From contig JADJHL010000012.1 of NCBI GenBank assembly GCA_016707585.1, forward strand, positions 248,001-312,000: a stretch of DNA of 64,000 nucleotides. The letters are read 5' to 3'. Below the pieces are notes generated by a model. It worked only from the letters and a program-made list of their open reading frames with translations, was not told the origin of the DNA and made no database searches. Positions 1-9,864 of this stretch are shown in pieces. Position 1 is the stretch's first letter; every line of letters starts with the position of its first letter. The translations under genes were made by a program, and so were the position numbers. The DNA comes from Ignavibacteriales bacterium. Its GTDB lineage: Bacteria > Bacteroidota > Ignavibacteria > Ignavibacteriales > Ignavibacteriaceae.

Positions 1-44
1 AAGGCATGGCAAGCCAAAAGTCGTGGCAATAAATAAATTTAGGA

Positions 45-1367
45 CTACTTTATAATTTTCTTTTCTCTTAAAATTGTTTCAATTGTAATTGCACCAATTT
101 CCTGTAGATCATACTTAACACGCGTGCTTGGTTTTTTAATTTTAATATATCTGCTAAGATCAATTGGAGTTCCAATAACAACAGCATCGCATTTTGTATT
201 GTTGATAGTTGTTTCAAGATCTTTTAATTGTGCGTTGCCATATCCCATTGCAGGGAGTAGCACTCCAATATTTGGATATTTTTCAAATGTTGCTGTAATT
301 GATTTTACTGTGTAAGGTCTCGGATCAACCAATTCTTTGGCTCCAAGCTTTTGTGCAGCAACAACACCAGCGCCATATTTCATTTCACCGTGAGTAAGTG
401 TTGGTCCATCTTCAACAACGAGAACTCGTTTATTTCTGATCATTTCAGGATGCTCTACTGTAACAGGTGAAGCAGCTTCAATGATCGAAGCATTTGGATT
501 TACTTTGCGAATGTTATCTCTAACAGTATTTATTCCAGCATTATCAGCAGAATCAATTTTATTAATTACAACTGCATCAGCCAATCTTAATGAAGTGTTG
601 CCGGGATAATATTTCATTTCGTGCCCTGGTCTATGCGGATCAACAACTGTAAAAGTTACATCAGCTTTGTAGAAAGAGAAATCATTATTGCCACCATCCC
701 ACAAAATAACATCAGCTTCTTTTTCAGCTTCGCGCAAGATTGCTTCGTAATCAACACCTGCATAAATAACTCCGCCTCTTGCAACGTGTGGTTCATACTC
801 TTCAATTTCTTCGATTGTACATTTATGTTTTTTAAGATCAGCATAAGTTGCAAAACGTTGAACTTTTTGTTTTACTAAATCACCATAAGGCATTGGATGA
901 CGAACTGCAACAACTTTTTTTCCGGCAGCAGTTAATACTTCAACAATTTTTCTTGATGTTTGAGATTTACCACAACCAGTTCTAACAGCTAAAACTGCAA
1001 TTACAGGTTTTGTACTTTTAACTTCTGTTTCAGCTGCGCCAAGTAAACGAAATGAAACTCCACACGCATTAACAATTGAAGCTTTTGTCATTACATATTC
1101 AAAAGGTACATCTGAATATGAGAACACCACTTCATCAACTTTTAATTTTTTTATAAGTGTTTCTAATTCTTTTTCTTCGTAGATCTTTATTCCGTTAGGA
1201 TAAAGTGTGCCGGCAAGTTGTTTTGGATAGGTGCGGCCTTCAATATTTGGGATTTGTGTTGCAGTGAAAGCTACTACATTGTAGTCTTTGTTGTCTCTGA
1301 AGTAAACATTAAAATTGTGGAAATCGCGTCCAGCAGCGCCCATTATCAACACGTTCTTACGAGCCAT
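45..1367 (-). CDS. cDPGS-like P-loop GTPase/kinase family protein
   Basis: This 440-residue protein resembles the cyclic 2,3-diphosphoglycerate synthetase-like P-loop proteins found in many bacteria that do not make that solute. An N-terminal Rossmann-like segment (NVLIMGAAGRDFHNFN, residues 5-20) is followed by a P-loop, RTGCGKSQTS, near residue 130, then WDGGNND near 225 and NKID near 270, which suit a GTP-type nucleotide site. A good ribosome site (AGGAGAG) precedes the ATG. The gene is read leftwards and stands alone within the window. The family assignment is fairly sure; the bacterial substrate is not known to me and cyclic DPG synthesis should not be assumed. Confidence 0.8.
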   Translation of the reverse strand: MARKNVLIMGAAGRDFHNFNVYFRDNKDYNVVAFTATQIPNIEGRTYPKQLAGTLYPNGIKIYEEKELETLIKKLKVDEVVFSYSDVPFEYVMTKASIVNACGVSFRLLGAAETEVKSTKPVIAVLAVRTGCGKSQTSRKIVEVLTAAGKKVVAVRHPMPYGDLVKQKVQRFATYADLKKHKCTIEEIEEYEPHVARGGVIYAGVDYEAILREAEKEADVILWDGGNNDFSFYKADVTFTVVDPHRPGHEMKYYPGNTSLRLADAVVINKIDSADNAGINTVRDNIRKVNPNASIIEAASPVTVEHPEMIRNKRVLVVEDGPTLTHGEMKYGAGVVAAQKLGAKELVDPRPYTVKSITATFEKYPNIGVLLPAMGYGNAQLKDLETTINNTKCDAVVIGTPIDLSRYIKIKKPSTRVKYDLQEIGAITIETILREKKIIK

Positions 1368-1648
1368 AGAAATACTCTCCTTTGTGCTTTTAGGTTTTGT
1401 TGTTGTATAAAAATATTTTGATTCATTTTAAATGATATTATTAAAAATTACTGTTACAAATCTAAGGGTTTTTTACAAGAGTTTCCTTGTTGTTAGCGCT
1501 AATAATAGCATCCGAAAGGTACTTTTTGAGAATCGGAATTTAAAAAGTGCGTTTAAGTTAAATAGGGCAAGAAAATGAAATGCGGTGTAATGAATTATTT
1601 TTTTAATTAACTAACAAATAAAGAATAAATAATATAAAAATCATAATA

Positions 1649-1749
1649 GTAGGGGAGAGGCTTGCCTCTCCTGAAATTGTTTTTATCTTTTTTTTTGTTT
1701 TGCTTTCTTAAAAAAAATACAACGGACAGGGCAAGCCCTGTCCCTACTT
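1649..1749. repeat. Composite palindromic intergenic element
   Basis: Two perfect palindromes lie in the 387-base gap between two leftward genes. The first, 1654-1671, has 8-base arms GGAGAGGC/GCCTCTCC around TT. The second, 1724-1743, has 9-base arms GGACAGGGC/GCCCTGTCC around AA. The outermost bases AGTAGGG (1649-1655) and CCCTACT (1743-1749) are also complementary, so the ~100-base unit is itself an inverted repeat, like paired REP elements. Nothing else in 1368-1754 looks like a gene. Confidence 0.75.
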
Positions 1750-1754
1750 TATCA

Positions 1755-4145
1755 CTACTTTAATAACATCAACTTTAGATTTTTAAATTGTTGATTGATA
1801 TTTAATCTAGCAAAATAAATCCCTGAACTGACATTGTTTCCTGAATTGTTTTTGCCATTCCAAATAACCTCGTACGTTCCTGATGGTTTTTCTTCATTAA
1901 CTAATGTCGTAATAACATTCCCTAGTATATCATACACAATTAATTTGATATTCAGATTTCTCCCTTCGGTCGAAATAACAGATGGGATTGAATATCTAAT
2001 TGAAGTTGCCGGATTAAACGGATTTGGATATGCACTTAAACTAAATTCTGTTGGAATAATTTTATCATCTTCAACTGAAACAATATTATTTGTTTCACCT
2101 GGAGTTGGAGACATAAATACCCAGTCGTTTGCCCCATCCGGGTATCTTCCAAATGAAATATCAACTGTTTGTGGACCGAATGAAATAGAATCAATAATTG
2201 TAACTCCATCGTTTTCAACTAAAGCGATAAACTCACCGGTTGCACTAAGTTTAAAGTTTGTATGAAGTCCAACTTGTGAGGAATCTTCATCGCACCATAT
2301 TAATAAGTGCTCATTTGGTGCAAGAAAAAGATTAGGATCGATGAATCTCCATTTTGTTAAATTATCTTTTTTATCGGTTAAATATTTCCCGGTAAGAGGA
2401 ATCATATTTGAGGTAGGATTATATAATTCAACCCAATCATCATACTCACCATTTGGATCCGCAATTGTGATTCCATTATCAGCCATCAATTCATTGATAA
2501 CAATGTTATCAGAAATTATTTGCTGTGATTTTATTTCAATAGCTTTTTTTCTTGGATAAAATTGAAATTGATTTTGGTTATCCTTTACATAAACAAAAAA
2601 CTTTCCCGAATTACCAGAACCAATCGGAGGAATCGAACCAATCCATCTATCAGATTCTTCAACTATTTTTGTGTTTGCAATTGGAGAATAACTCATAGGA
2701 AATATTTGTGATGAAGCTGAATCATCATCCTGGTAATGAATTGAGACTTCACTCAATCCATTATTATCAAATGCTGAAACAATAATTTTGATTGAATCAT
2801 TTGGTCCAGGATTTTTTGGTTCAAAATCAATTTTGTAAACGATAGGTTTTGAACTTAGGTAAATTAACTTACTTGGTAATTGAGAATTTTTAAGATTAAC
2901 AAATTGCTTTATGCCGAATTTTACGTGCTGATTCTCATAACCTGAAGATGAGTAGGAATTAAAAAAATCATTTGTATCAAATCCATAATCAAACGTACGA
3001 AATGAATCGGCTAAAGCTGAAGTCGTAATCATAGATTGCAAACTATCCAACTTATTAACCCAACGAGAAAGCAGATATACATTTGTTCTGTAAAATTCTA
3101 AAAAGTGTGTGTACAGATTTCTATATTGAGCTACTTGCATTAGTTTTTCTGCTAGTGGTCTATATCCACCAGCTACTTTTGGATAATCATACGGATCAAC
3201 GTTTGTCCAATTGATATTAAACCAATCAATACCAAAAGTGTTATCATAATCATAAGGAATTAAATGAAAAATATCTTTTACGGGTTCGTGATACAAATAA
3301 TAATTATTCATTAACGACCAATAGTCATCCCATTCGCCAACAAGAATGTTCATCGCAAAATACTGAAGAACTTCATGTACATCTATCAATGATTCTAATG
3401 AATCAGGCAATGAACCAGTTGGAGTATTATTTAGTATTGATATAAAATGTGCAAGCTTAGAAAAATCTGCAGTTGATTCATTCGTCATAAGTTCATAAGC
3501 TGGTCTTCCGCCGCTACTTATATTTTTGTAAAGATTGGGATCTTCACCAAGATAATTTAAATCAGCAGGATAAAGACACTTCCATAAATTGCCTGAATCA
3601 TCCGAAAAATTCTTTTTAAGAAATTCATTATCAATGTGTTCAATAGAAATATACAATCCAAAATATTGTCCATTTATATATACTTCAATATGGTTTGCCC
3701 GTGTAGCTGTCATTCCAATTGTCTGGTAATGATCAAAACAAAGTTTGCTACGGATAATTGATGGATCATTATGTTCGCCGTTAAGATTTAATTTATCAAC
3801 TCCATAAAATTCTCTTCCTTGAACAAATGTATTGAATGAAACTTTAAATGATTTTTTTTGTGCATTGCGAGAAGTGTTTCCGCGTAATCTAAATCCAATT
3901 GAATCCACAGTTTCGTTTATGAACGCATTTTGAAAATGAAACGATGCAACAAATTCCGAATCACTTTGTGAGTTTTGATAAAGCCAGGTAATTGCTGCAG
4001 GATCAATTGTTACATCAACTCTTGCAACTTGTGAATCATCATAAATTTTCCAGCTTGCATCCTGTTGAGCAAAGTTAAAAGTTGAGATTATTAGTGAAAG
4101 CAATAGTGTGGTTTGAAATTTCAAATATCTTGTAGAAAAAATCAT
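1755..4145 (-). CDS. CotH kinase-family protein with lamin-tail domain and T9SS signal
   Basis: An exported 796-residue protein. A signal peptide (ends near STFNFAQ, residue 27) leads into a CotH-type domain (about 35-380) with FRLRGNTSRNAQKKSFKVSF and, further on, LIPYDYDNTFG, the usual CotH substrate and metal motifs. A linker region is followed by a lamin-tail domain (about 548-700: INELMADN, DWVELYN, LSATGE). The end is a type IX secretion C-terminal domain (YPNPFNPATSIRYSIP). Expected location is the cell surface or outside the cell. CotH proteins are atypical protein kinases in spore coats; the role here is unknown. A small in-frame repeat (SVISTEGRNL) interrupts the C-terminal domain. 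Confidence 0.88.
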   Translation of the reverse strand: MIFSTRYLKFQTTLLLSLIISTFNFAQQDASWKIYDDSQVARVDVTIDPAAITWLYQNSQSDSEFVASFHFQNAFINETVDSIGFRLRGNTSRNAQKKSFKVSFNTFVQGREFYGVDKLNLNGEHNDPSIIRSKLCFDHYQTIGMTATRANHIEVYINGQYFGLYISIEHIDNEFLKKNFSDDSGNLWKCLYPADLNYLGEDPNLYKNISSGGRPAYELMTNESTADFSKLAHFISILNNTPTGSLPDSLESLIDVHEVLQYFAMNILVGEWDDYWSLMNNYYLYHEPVKDIFHLIPYDYDNTFGIDWFNINWTNVDPYDYPKVAGGYRPLAEKLMQVAQYRNLYTHFLEFYRTNVYLLSRWVNKLDSLQSMITTSALADSFRTFDYGFDTNDFFNSYSSSGYENQHVKFGIKQFVNLKNSQLPSKLIYLSSKPIVYKIDFEPKNPGPNDSIKIIVSAFDNNGLSEVSIHYQDDDSASSQIFPMSYSPIANTKIVEESDRWIGSIPPIGSGNSGKFFVYVKDNQNQFQFYPRKKAIEIKSQQIISDNIVINELMADNGITIADPNGEYDDWVELYNPTSNMIPLTGKYLTDKKDNLTKWRFIDPNLFLAPNEHLLIWCDEDSSQVGLHTNFKLSATGEFIALVENDGVTIIDSISFGPQTVDISFGRYPDGANDWVFMSPTPGETNNIVSVEDDKIIPTEFSLSAYPNPFNPATSIRYSIPSVISTEGRNLNIKLIVYDILGNVITTLVNEEKPSGTYEVIWNGKNNSGNNVSSGIYFARLNINQQFKNLKLMLLK
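1951..1981. repeat. Dispersed repeat inside CotH coding sequence
   Basis: The stretch containing TTTCTCCCTTCGGTCGAAAT has the look of a widespread intergenic repeat of this bacterial group, with the near-palindromic core TTCGGTCGAA. Here it is read in frame on the minus strand as ISTEGRNL, between the first two strands of the T9SS domain, where the other T9SS domains in this window have no such residues. That it is an inserted element is inferred from comparison with these paralogues. Confidence 0.55.
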
Positions 4146-4253
4146 TTTACATCCAGTTTTTTAAATCATAAAATTCAGTCCAAAGTTCTATAAAAGATTG
4201 CTAAATTACTATCACAAAAAATTTATTCGCTTAATAAATCAGCGAGGAAACAA

Positions 4254-5717
4254 ATGAAAACATTTTTCTTATTTATTTCTTTTACAATTGCAATTATTTC
4301 TCAAAACAATCCAAAGTTTGATGAGTATTTTTTAGATGAAACTTTTAGAATAGATTATTTCCATATCGGCGATGCGAAAACTGAAATTATAACTATTGAT
4401 AAAATGTTTCGTTATGGAATTTGGGCAGGAAGTTTGAATCATCTAGTAGATAATTTCAATAATGGTAAATATTATCTAAAAATATATGATTACAATTCAG
4501 GCAATTTAATTTACTCAAAAGGGTTTGATACTTTTTTTGGAGAGTATGCGTCCGGCGATGACGGAATAAATGGTGTGCAAAAAAGTTTTCACGAAACAGC
4601 GACTATTCCATTCCCAAAAGATAAAATTGCATTTGTACTTGAAAAAAGAGATGACAAAAACGAATTGAAAGAATTCTTCAGAACTCTGATTGATCCAAAC
4701 AGTATTTATGTAATTAAAGATAAAATTGCAGAAGAAAATGTTGAGATATTTAAACCTGTTAACAGTGGTGATCCACATAAAAAGGTTGATATTGTTATTC
4801 TTGCTGAAGGTTATACAAAATCTGAAAAAGATAAATTTGAAAATGATTTAAATAGATTTGTAGGATATTTCTTTGAGCAGGAACCATACAAATTTCAAAA
4901 AAATAATTTTAATATTTATGGAGATTTCAAACCATCGCAAGAAAGCGGAACAGATTTACCGGGAGCAGATATTTTTGTTAACACAATTCTTAATACAACT
5001 TTCTGGTCGCTTGGTTCTGAAAGATATTTGATGACTGAAGATAATTTAACAATGCATAACCTTGCTGCGTTTGTTCCTTATGATGCAATTTATATTCAGG
5101 TTAATCATCCGCGTTATGGAGGCGGCGGAATTTATAATCAATATTGTACTTATAGTACCGATAACCAATTTGCAAAATATTTATTTACTCACGAGTTTGG
5201 ACATTCATTTACAGGCTTAGCAGATGAGTATTACACTTCTGATGTTGCATACAATGATTTCTTCAAACCAACTGTTGAACCTGTAGAACCAAACATTACC
5301 GCTTTGATGGATCCGAAAAATATTAAATGGAAAAAATATTTGAGTGATGGAATTGAAATTCCAACTCCATGGGAAAAAGAAGAGTTTGATAGATTTAGTT
5401 ATGAATGGTTAAAAGAAAGAAACAGGTTAAACAGTTTTGTTGCTGAGTTGAAAAAAAATCGTGCACCAGAAAATGAAATTAAAACTGCTGAAGAAGAATA
5501 TGCTGCGAAGGATAAAAAGCAATCTGAAAAAGTTGATAAATATTTAATGAGCAGTAAATACTGGAATAAAGTTGGCGTGTTTGAAGGCGGCGGCTATCAA
5601 CCAAAAGGAATTTACAGACCAATGATTGATTGCATTATGTTTTCCAAAGGTGATAAACCATTTTGTAAAGTGTGTGAAGAAGCGATAAAAGAAGTTATTG
5701 GCAGTTATACAGAGTAA
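4254..5717 (+). CDS. M64 (IgA peptidase-like) zinc metallopeptidase
   Basis: A secreted 487-residue protein. A short signal peptide (MKTFFLFISFTIAIIS) precedes an M64 N-terminal beta domain (to about residue 145) and the catalytic M64 domain. The zinc site is HEFGHSFTGLADEYY near residue 320, with the HExxH pair and the later acidic/Tyr segment typical of M64. The segment VDIVILAEGYT at about 178 is also a family hallmark. The charged stretch at 395-445 is probably a helical insertion. The start is fixed by GAGGA seven bases upstream. No T9SS domain is present. Family members cleave proteins including immunoglobulin A; the substrate here is unknown. Confidence 0.9.
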   Translation: MKTFFLFISFTIAIISQNNPKFDEYFLDETFRIDYFHIGDAKTEIITIDKMFRYGIWAGSLNHLVDNFNNGKYYLKIYDYNSGNLIYSKGFDTFFGEYASGDDGINGVQKSFHETATIPFPKDKIAFVLEKRDDKNELKEFFRTLIDPNSIYVIKDKIAEENVEIFKPVNSGDPHKKVDIVILAEGYTKSEKDKFENDLNRFVGYFFEQEPYKFQKNNFNIYGDFKPSQESGTDLPGADIFVNTILNTTFWSLGSERYLMTEDNLTMHNLAAFVPYDAIYIQVNHPRYGGGGIYNQYCTYSTDNQFAKYLFTHEFGHSFTGLADEYYTSDVAYNDFFKPTVEPVEPNITALMDPKNIKWKKYLSDGIEIPTPWEKEEFDRFSYEWLKERNRLNSFVAELKKNRAPENEIKTAEEEYAAKDKKQSEKVDKYLMSSKYWNKVGVFEGGGYQPKGIYRPMIDCIMFSKGDKPFCKVCEEAIKEVIGSYTE

Positions 5718-5744
5718 TTATTCTCTACAAGCTTTGTATTTTTT

Positions 5745-5815
5745 AACTTAGCGTTCTTTGCGTGAAAGACATTTCACGCAAAGTTCGCAAAGATTTTTCG
5801 CTAAGAACGCAAAGT
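5745..5815. repeat. Long stem-loop repeat between convergent genes
   Basis: The core is a perfect 12-base stem, CTTTGCGTGAAA (5756-5767) with its complement (5772-5783) around a GACA loop. Outer TTAGCG (5747-5752) and CGCTAA (5799-5804) add a second layer. The GCGTTCTTTGCG/CGCAAAG wording matches repeats common between genes in this group. It separates the 3' ends of two converging genes and could stop transcription from both sides. Confidence 0.7.
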
Positions 5816-7524
5816 TTATTTTATTAAAACCATTTTTTTTGTTTGAGAAAAATCTCCAGCAATTATTTTATAATAATAAATTCCTGAAGCAAGATTGTTT
5901 GCATTAAATTCTGCTTCGTATTTTCCTGCCGTTCTGTATTCATTTACTAGAGTTGCAACTTCATTACCGAGCACATCATATATTTTTAAAGTTTGATGAC
6001 TGTTAACGGGAGATTGCCAACTAATTTTTGTACTTGGATTAAATGGATTTGGAAAATTCTGCTCCAAAGAAAATTTGGCTGGTGGAAGAATCTCAGCTTC
6101 AACAATGTTTGAATATTCAAATGTTCCGTCAAAATCAATTTGCTTTAATCTGTATTGATATTTCCCTGTAGATAAGTTTTCATCTTTAAAAGAATATGTT
6201 TTTGTTTCTGTTGTAGTTCCATTTCCATTAACAAAACCAATGTTTTCCCACACACCCCTGCCTTCGGCTTCCCCTCTCGAGAGGGGATTAAGGAGTGTGT
6301 TGCGTTCTATTTGAAATCCAGAATTATTTGTTTCTGTTGCAGTCATCCAATTCAAAGTAACATCATTATCAATAACAGAAGAAGAGAAGGAAAGAAGTTC
6401 TACAGGAACAATTGCAGGAACATATGCTGTAGCTTCGTTACCAAAAAAACTATTATAGATTCCTGTTGATCTAACTCTATAAGTATATACTTCATTTAAG
6501 TCAACATTATAATCTTCATAATTATAAATATTTGATTGTGTAGTTACAATTGTTTGGTAAGGCTCAGTACTCGAAGGCAACCCATTTTTACGTTGAATAG
6601 TAAATCCCACATTGGGCCCAATGACCTTCATTCCAATTTAAAGAAACTTTTTGAATAGAATCATTCGCCTCAGCTTTTAAAATAATGAGGTTGGTGAGTA
6701 ATGGTGTGATAATAGAAACCATGTAAAATCATCAACATAAAAGAAATCAATATCATTTGAATTTCCAGTATAATAAAAACCTAATCTAAATTTCCTGGAA
6801 ACTTCAAAGGGGGCAAAAATTTTCGGGTCCAACATTACCTGTTGCATTTAAGTCCCAAATTGAAGTCCAGGTCAATCCATTATCTGTTGTAATTGCACAA
6901 CCAACATAAACTGTATTTGACCACCAATCTTCATAATAACTAAACTGGATAGAGCCATAAGATCCTTCAGCAAATTGAAATTCTGGTGAAATAAAATATG
7001 ACTCACCAATAAAAACAGGATCCCATCTAAAAACCATTTCACCAGGTGAGCTATTAGTATGTGAAGAATTTGACCAATACCAATTGAATTTCCAATGGTC
7101 CTAAAAATTGCCAGCCTACTTAAATCAAAAGTAAAAAATCTAGGATGGAACGGCATAATATGTGAATTAAAATACCAAATTGGTGAAATAGAATTACCTG
7201 AAGAATTATATTCTACTACCTTTCCAATAGTATTTTACATAATCACCTAAGTATCCAAATTAAAAAAATTGAAGAAGAATAAATGGTAGATGGAAATCCA
7301 TTTAAAACTCACACTGTATCACTATTAGCAACTAGCAGGGAATCTGAACTGAAATAAATTTCATTGTAAGATACACCTTGTGGATTCTGCCAATATAATA
7401 AGTGATCTAATTGGTGGATTCCTTTAGCACCAGGTGCGGTCATTGGATTAAAAGCTGGATCGGGAACTTGTGCAAATGTTATAACAGACAAAAAAATCAG
7501 AAAAAGTAATGTTAGCCTCTTCAT
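5816..7524 (-). pseudogene. Frameshifted T9SS-exported protein (broken)
   Basis: One exported protein is spread over several frames. Reading leftwards it starts at 7524 with a signal peptide (MKRLTLLFLIFLSVITFAQ) and a segment LLYWQNPQGVSYNEIYFSS. It continues in another frame through NWYWSNSSHTNSSPGEMVFRW and FQFAEGSYGSIQFSYYEDWW (7037-6804), a jelly-roll choice-of-anchor type region. It resumes at 6631 as the VELLSFSS domain and T9SS signal (FPNPFNPSTKISW) down to 5816. Frame changes are needed near 7310, 7100, 6820, 6720 and 6620. So many breaks suggest real decay, though read errors cannot be excluded. The last 270 residues closely match the end of the next gene (7599-8969), so the two are paralogues. 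Confidence 0.75.
6250..6302. repeat. In-frame palindromic insertion, copy A
   Basis: A 53-base unit sits inside the linker domain of the broken gene. It contains the 16-base perfect palindrome CCCCTCTCGAGAGGGG (6271-6286) and near-complementary ends (ACACACCCCT and AGGAGTGTGT). Read on the minus strand it adds about 17 residues between QIER and WENIGF, where related domains in this window have only a few. The reading frame on both sides is kept. Confidence 0.75.
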
Positions 7525-7598
7525 TTATTCTCCAATCTGTTCTGGTTGAACTTTATTTAATCAGTATTCCCAAAGGGATTTCCGATAAAATAATCAGA

Positions 7599-8969
7599 TT
7601 ATTTTATCGTCAACATCTTTTTGGTAAGCGTTAATCCCTCATACTTAAGTTGGTAAAAATATAATCCACTTGCAAGAGCTGATGCATTAAATTCTACCTG
7701 ATGTAAACCAGCAGGTTTTACTTCATTAACAAGAGTTGCAACTTCATTTCCTAAAACATCAAAAACTTTAAGAGTTTGAAAAGCTTCTTTTGGTGTTTGC
7801 CACTTTATTGTTGTTGTTGGATTAAACGGATTTGGATAATTCTGTTCTAAAGAAAATTTTGCTGGTGGAAGAATCTCAGCTTCAACAATGTTTGAGTATT
7901 CAAATGTTCCATCAAAATCTATTTGCTTTAATCTGTATTGATATTTTCCAGTAGATAAGTTTTCATCTTTATAAGAATATGATTTTGTTTCAGTTGTAGT
8001 TCCATTTCCATTTACAAAACCAATGTTCTCCCAACACCCCTGCCTTCGGCTTCCCTCTCGGGGATTAAGGTGTCTTCGTTCTATTTGAAATCCAGAATTA
8101 TTTGTTTCCGTTGCAGTTATCCAATCTAAAGTAACATCATCATCAACAACAGAAGAAGAGAAGGAGAGAAGTTCTACAGGAGTTACTTGAACAATTGAAA
8201 AGTAGGTATTTGAAATGTCATAACTACAAGGATAATGTCCGATTCGAACCAAACAACTATCAGAAATAATATTAGGTACATTCCATTGGTAAAGATTCTG
8301 GTTAGAGTAATAAGATTGTTCAATAAAATTCCAGGTTGAACCTGCATCAGTTGACAATTCTATGTCCATACCTGGAGATAGCAGAAAACAGGACCAAGTG
8401 ATATCATAGATTTGTCCAACTTGTAATGTATCTCCACCATTTGGATTAATTAAAACCATACTGCCCGAGGAACATCATTAAAATTACAATCATTTTAATT
8501 TTATCTAATCCAACAGGTACATTAAAAAATGATGAATCAAATAAAAATCGAATGATTGAATTAGATTTCCATTATATGGATTATAAAAACCTATTAAAAA
8601 TTAAATCACCAGACAAACCCAATTTCCATAACACATTTGATTTGATCCAGATACATAACTTAAATCAATCAAATGTTCATTAAATCTAACCCAATAACAT
8701 CCAAAACGGATATCTTTTAAAATTGTTAAACTTGAATCAGTTGGAAGAATTAATCTTGCCCCAAACTGTCCTGCGGGAACTTGGGGAACAACAACTTCAC
8801 CAAATTGTGGATCAAGTCCATCAGTACCAAATGGATCTTTACCAATAATTAATTCTTGTGAGTTGTTGAACTCATCTGTAATTGTAAATGTATATTCAAC
8901 AGATGCAGTATCTTGTGCTTGAAGTGAAATAAAAGGAAGAAAAACTAAAAGAAACACTAAATTCTTCAT
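7599..8969 (-). pseudogene. Frameshifted T9SS-exported protein
   Basis: The 5' part (8969-8601) encodes a signal peptide (MKNLVFLLVFLPFISLQAQ) and a beta-rich segment ending GNWVCLVI. The 3' part (8459-7599) encodes INPNGGDTLQVGQIYDITWS, a VELLSFSS domain and a T9SS signal (YPNPFNPTTTIKW). Between them, 8600-8460 still encodes recognisable pieces (for example FFNVPVGLDKIKMIV) but in shifted frames, so at least two or three indels separate the halves. The upstream in-frame ATG at 8996 was rejected in favour of 8969, which gives a clean signal peptide. It may be a decayed gene or a badly read one. Confidence 0.7.
8033..8076. repeat. In-frame palindromic insertion, copy B
   Basis: This 44-base unit occupies the same site as the unit at 6250-6302, between flanks that are nearly identical. 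It shares CACCCCTGCCTTCGGCTTCC and GGGATTAAGG, but the central palindrome is shortened. The net difference is 9 bases, so flanking codons stay in frame while the middle of the element is read in another frame than in copy A. Confidence 0.75.
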
Positions 8970-9090
8970 AACCCACACCCTCCATAAAAATGTCACTTCA
9001 AATGAAACAAATTATAGTTCCAATTACAAGTGTTTGCTGGATTTTATTTAATTTCGTTTTGTTAAAATCAAATAAAATAATTTTAGATTT

Positions 9091-9864
9091 ATGAAAACAA
9101 AACTTGATATAGCAAAAAATTGGTTGCCTCGTTATACTGGAACCGAAATAGATGAGTTCGGAGATTATTTACTTCTTACAAACTTTCAAAACTATGTTGA
9201 TAAGTTTGCAGAAAGATTTGGTTGTGATGTTAAAGGCATTGGAAGACCAATGCAAACCGCTACAAACTCTAAAGGATTATCAATTATAAATTTTGGAATT
9301 GGTTCCGCTAACGCAGCAACTGTTATGGATTTACTTGTTGCAAGAAAACCAAAAGGAGTTTTGTTTCTTGGCAAGTGCGGTGGATTAAAACGATCAACTG
9401 AAATAGGACATTTTATTCTTCCAACTGCTGCAATAAGAGGCGAGGGAACAAGTGATGATTACAAACCAAAAGAAGTTCCTGCTTTGCCTTCATTCAAACT
9501 TCACAAGTTTGTTTCAGATAAGATTATTCAGCGTGAGTTAGAATATCGTACAGGAGTTGTTTACACAACTAATCGCAGAGTTTGGGAATGGGATGAAGAG
9601 TTTAAACAATATCTTAAAAAACTTTCTACAATTGCCATCGATATGGAAACAGCAACTTTATTTATTGTTGGATTGGTAAATGAAATTCCACGTGGAGCAT
9701 TATTGTTGGTTTCAGATATTCCAATGATCCCTGAAGGAGTAAAAACAGAAGAATCAGATAAAGTTGTAACAGAAAAATTTGCTGATCTTCATCTTGAAAT
9801 TGGAATTGAAGCTATGACAGAATTAGGAATTAAAGGAGAACAGATAAAACACTTTACTTATTAA
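9091..9864 (+). CDS. amn: AMP nucleosidase
   Basis: This 257-residue protein matches the short Bacteroidetes-type AMP nucleosidase, which cleaves AMP to adenine and ribose 5-phosphate in purine salvage. The nucleoside-phosphorylase fold shows in INFGIGSANAATVMDLL (about 70-86), FLGKCGGLKRSTEIG (about 92-106) and the substrate-site IDMETATLF (about 188-196). DIPMIPEGVKT near 214 is also characteristic. There is no fused N-terminal regulatory domain as in E. coli Amn. The ATG at 9091 follows an AT-rich leader without a clear ribosome site. Its 3' end overlaps the opposing PAP2 gene by 11 bases. Confidence 0.9.
   Translation: MKTKLDIAKNWLPRYTGTEIDEFGDYLLLTNFQNYVDKFAERFGCDVKGIGRPMQTATNSKGLSIINFGIGSANAATVMDLLVARKPKGVLFLGKCGGLKRSTEIGHFILPTAAIRGEGTSDDYKPKEVPALPSFKLHKFVSDKIIQRELEYRTGVVYTTNRRVWEWDEEFKQYLKKLSTIAIDMETATLFIVGLVNEIPRGALLLVSDIPMIPEGVKTEESDKVVTEKFADLHLEIGIEAMTELGIKGEQIKHFTY

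Noticed and set aside
2..55. A rightward frame at the very left edge reading HGKPKVVAINKF and stop, reminiscent of a formate-tetrahydrofolate ligase segment.
   Set aside because: Only 17 codons are visible and they stop at once and overlap the leftward gene. Another frame (1-36) also ends in a stop. Too short to support either as a gene end.
8225..8260. GATTCGAACC-like word suggestive of a tRNA T-arm.
   Set aside because: It lies inside coding sequence and no acceptor stem or anticodon arm can be built around it. I found no tRNA or rRNA gene in the window.
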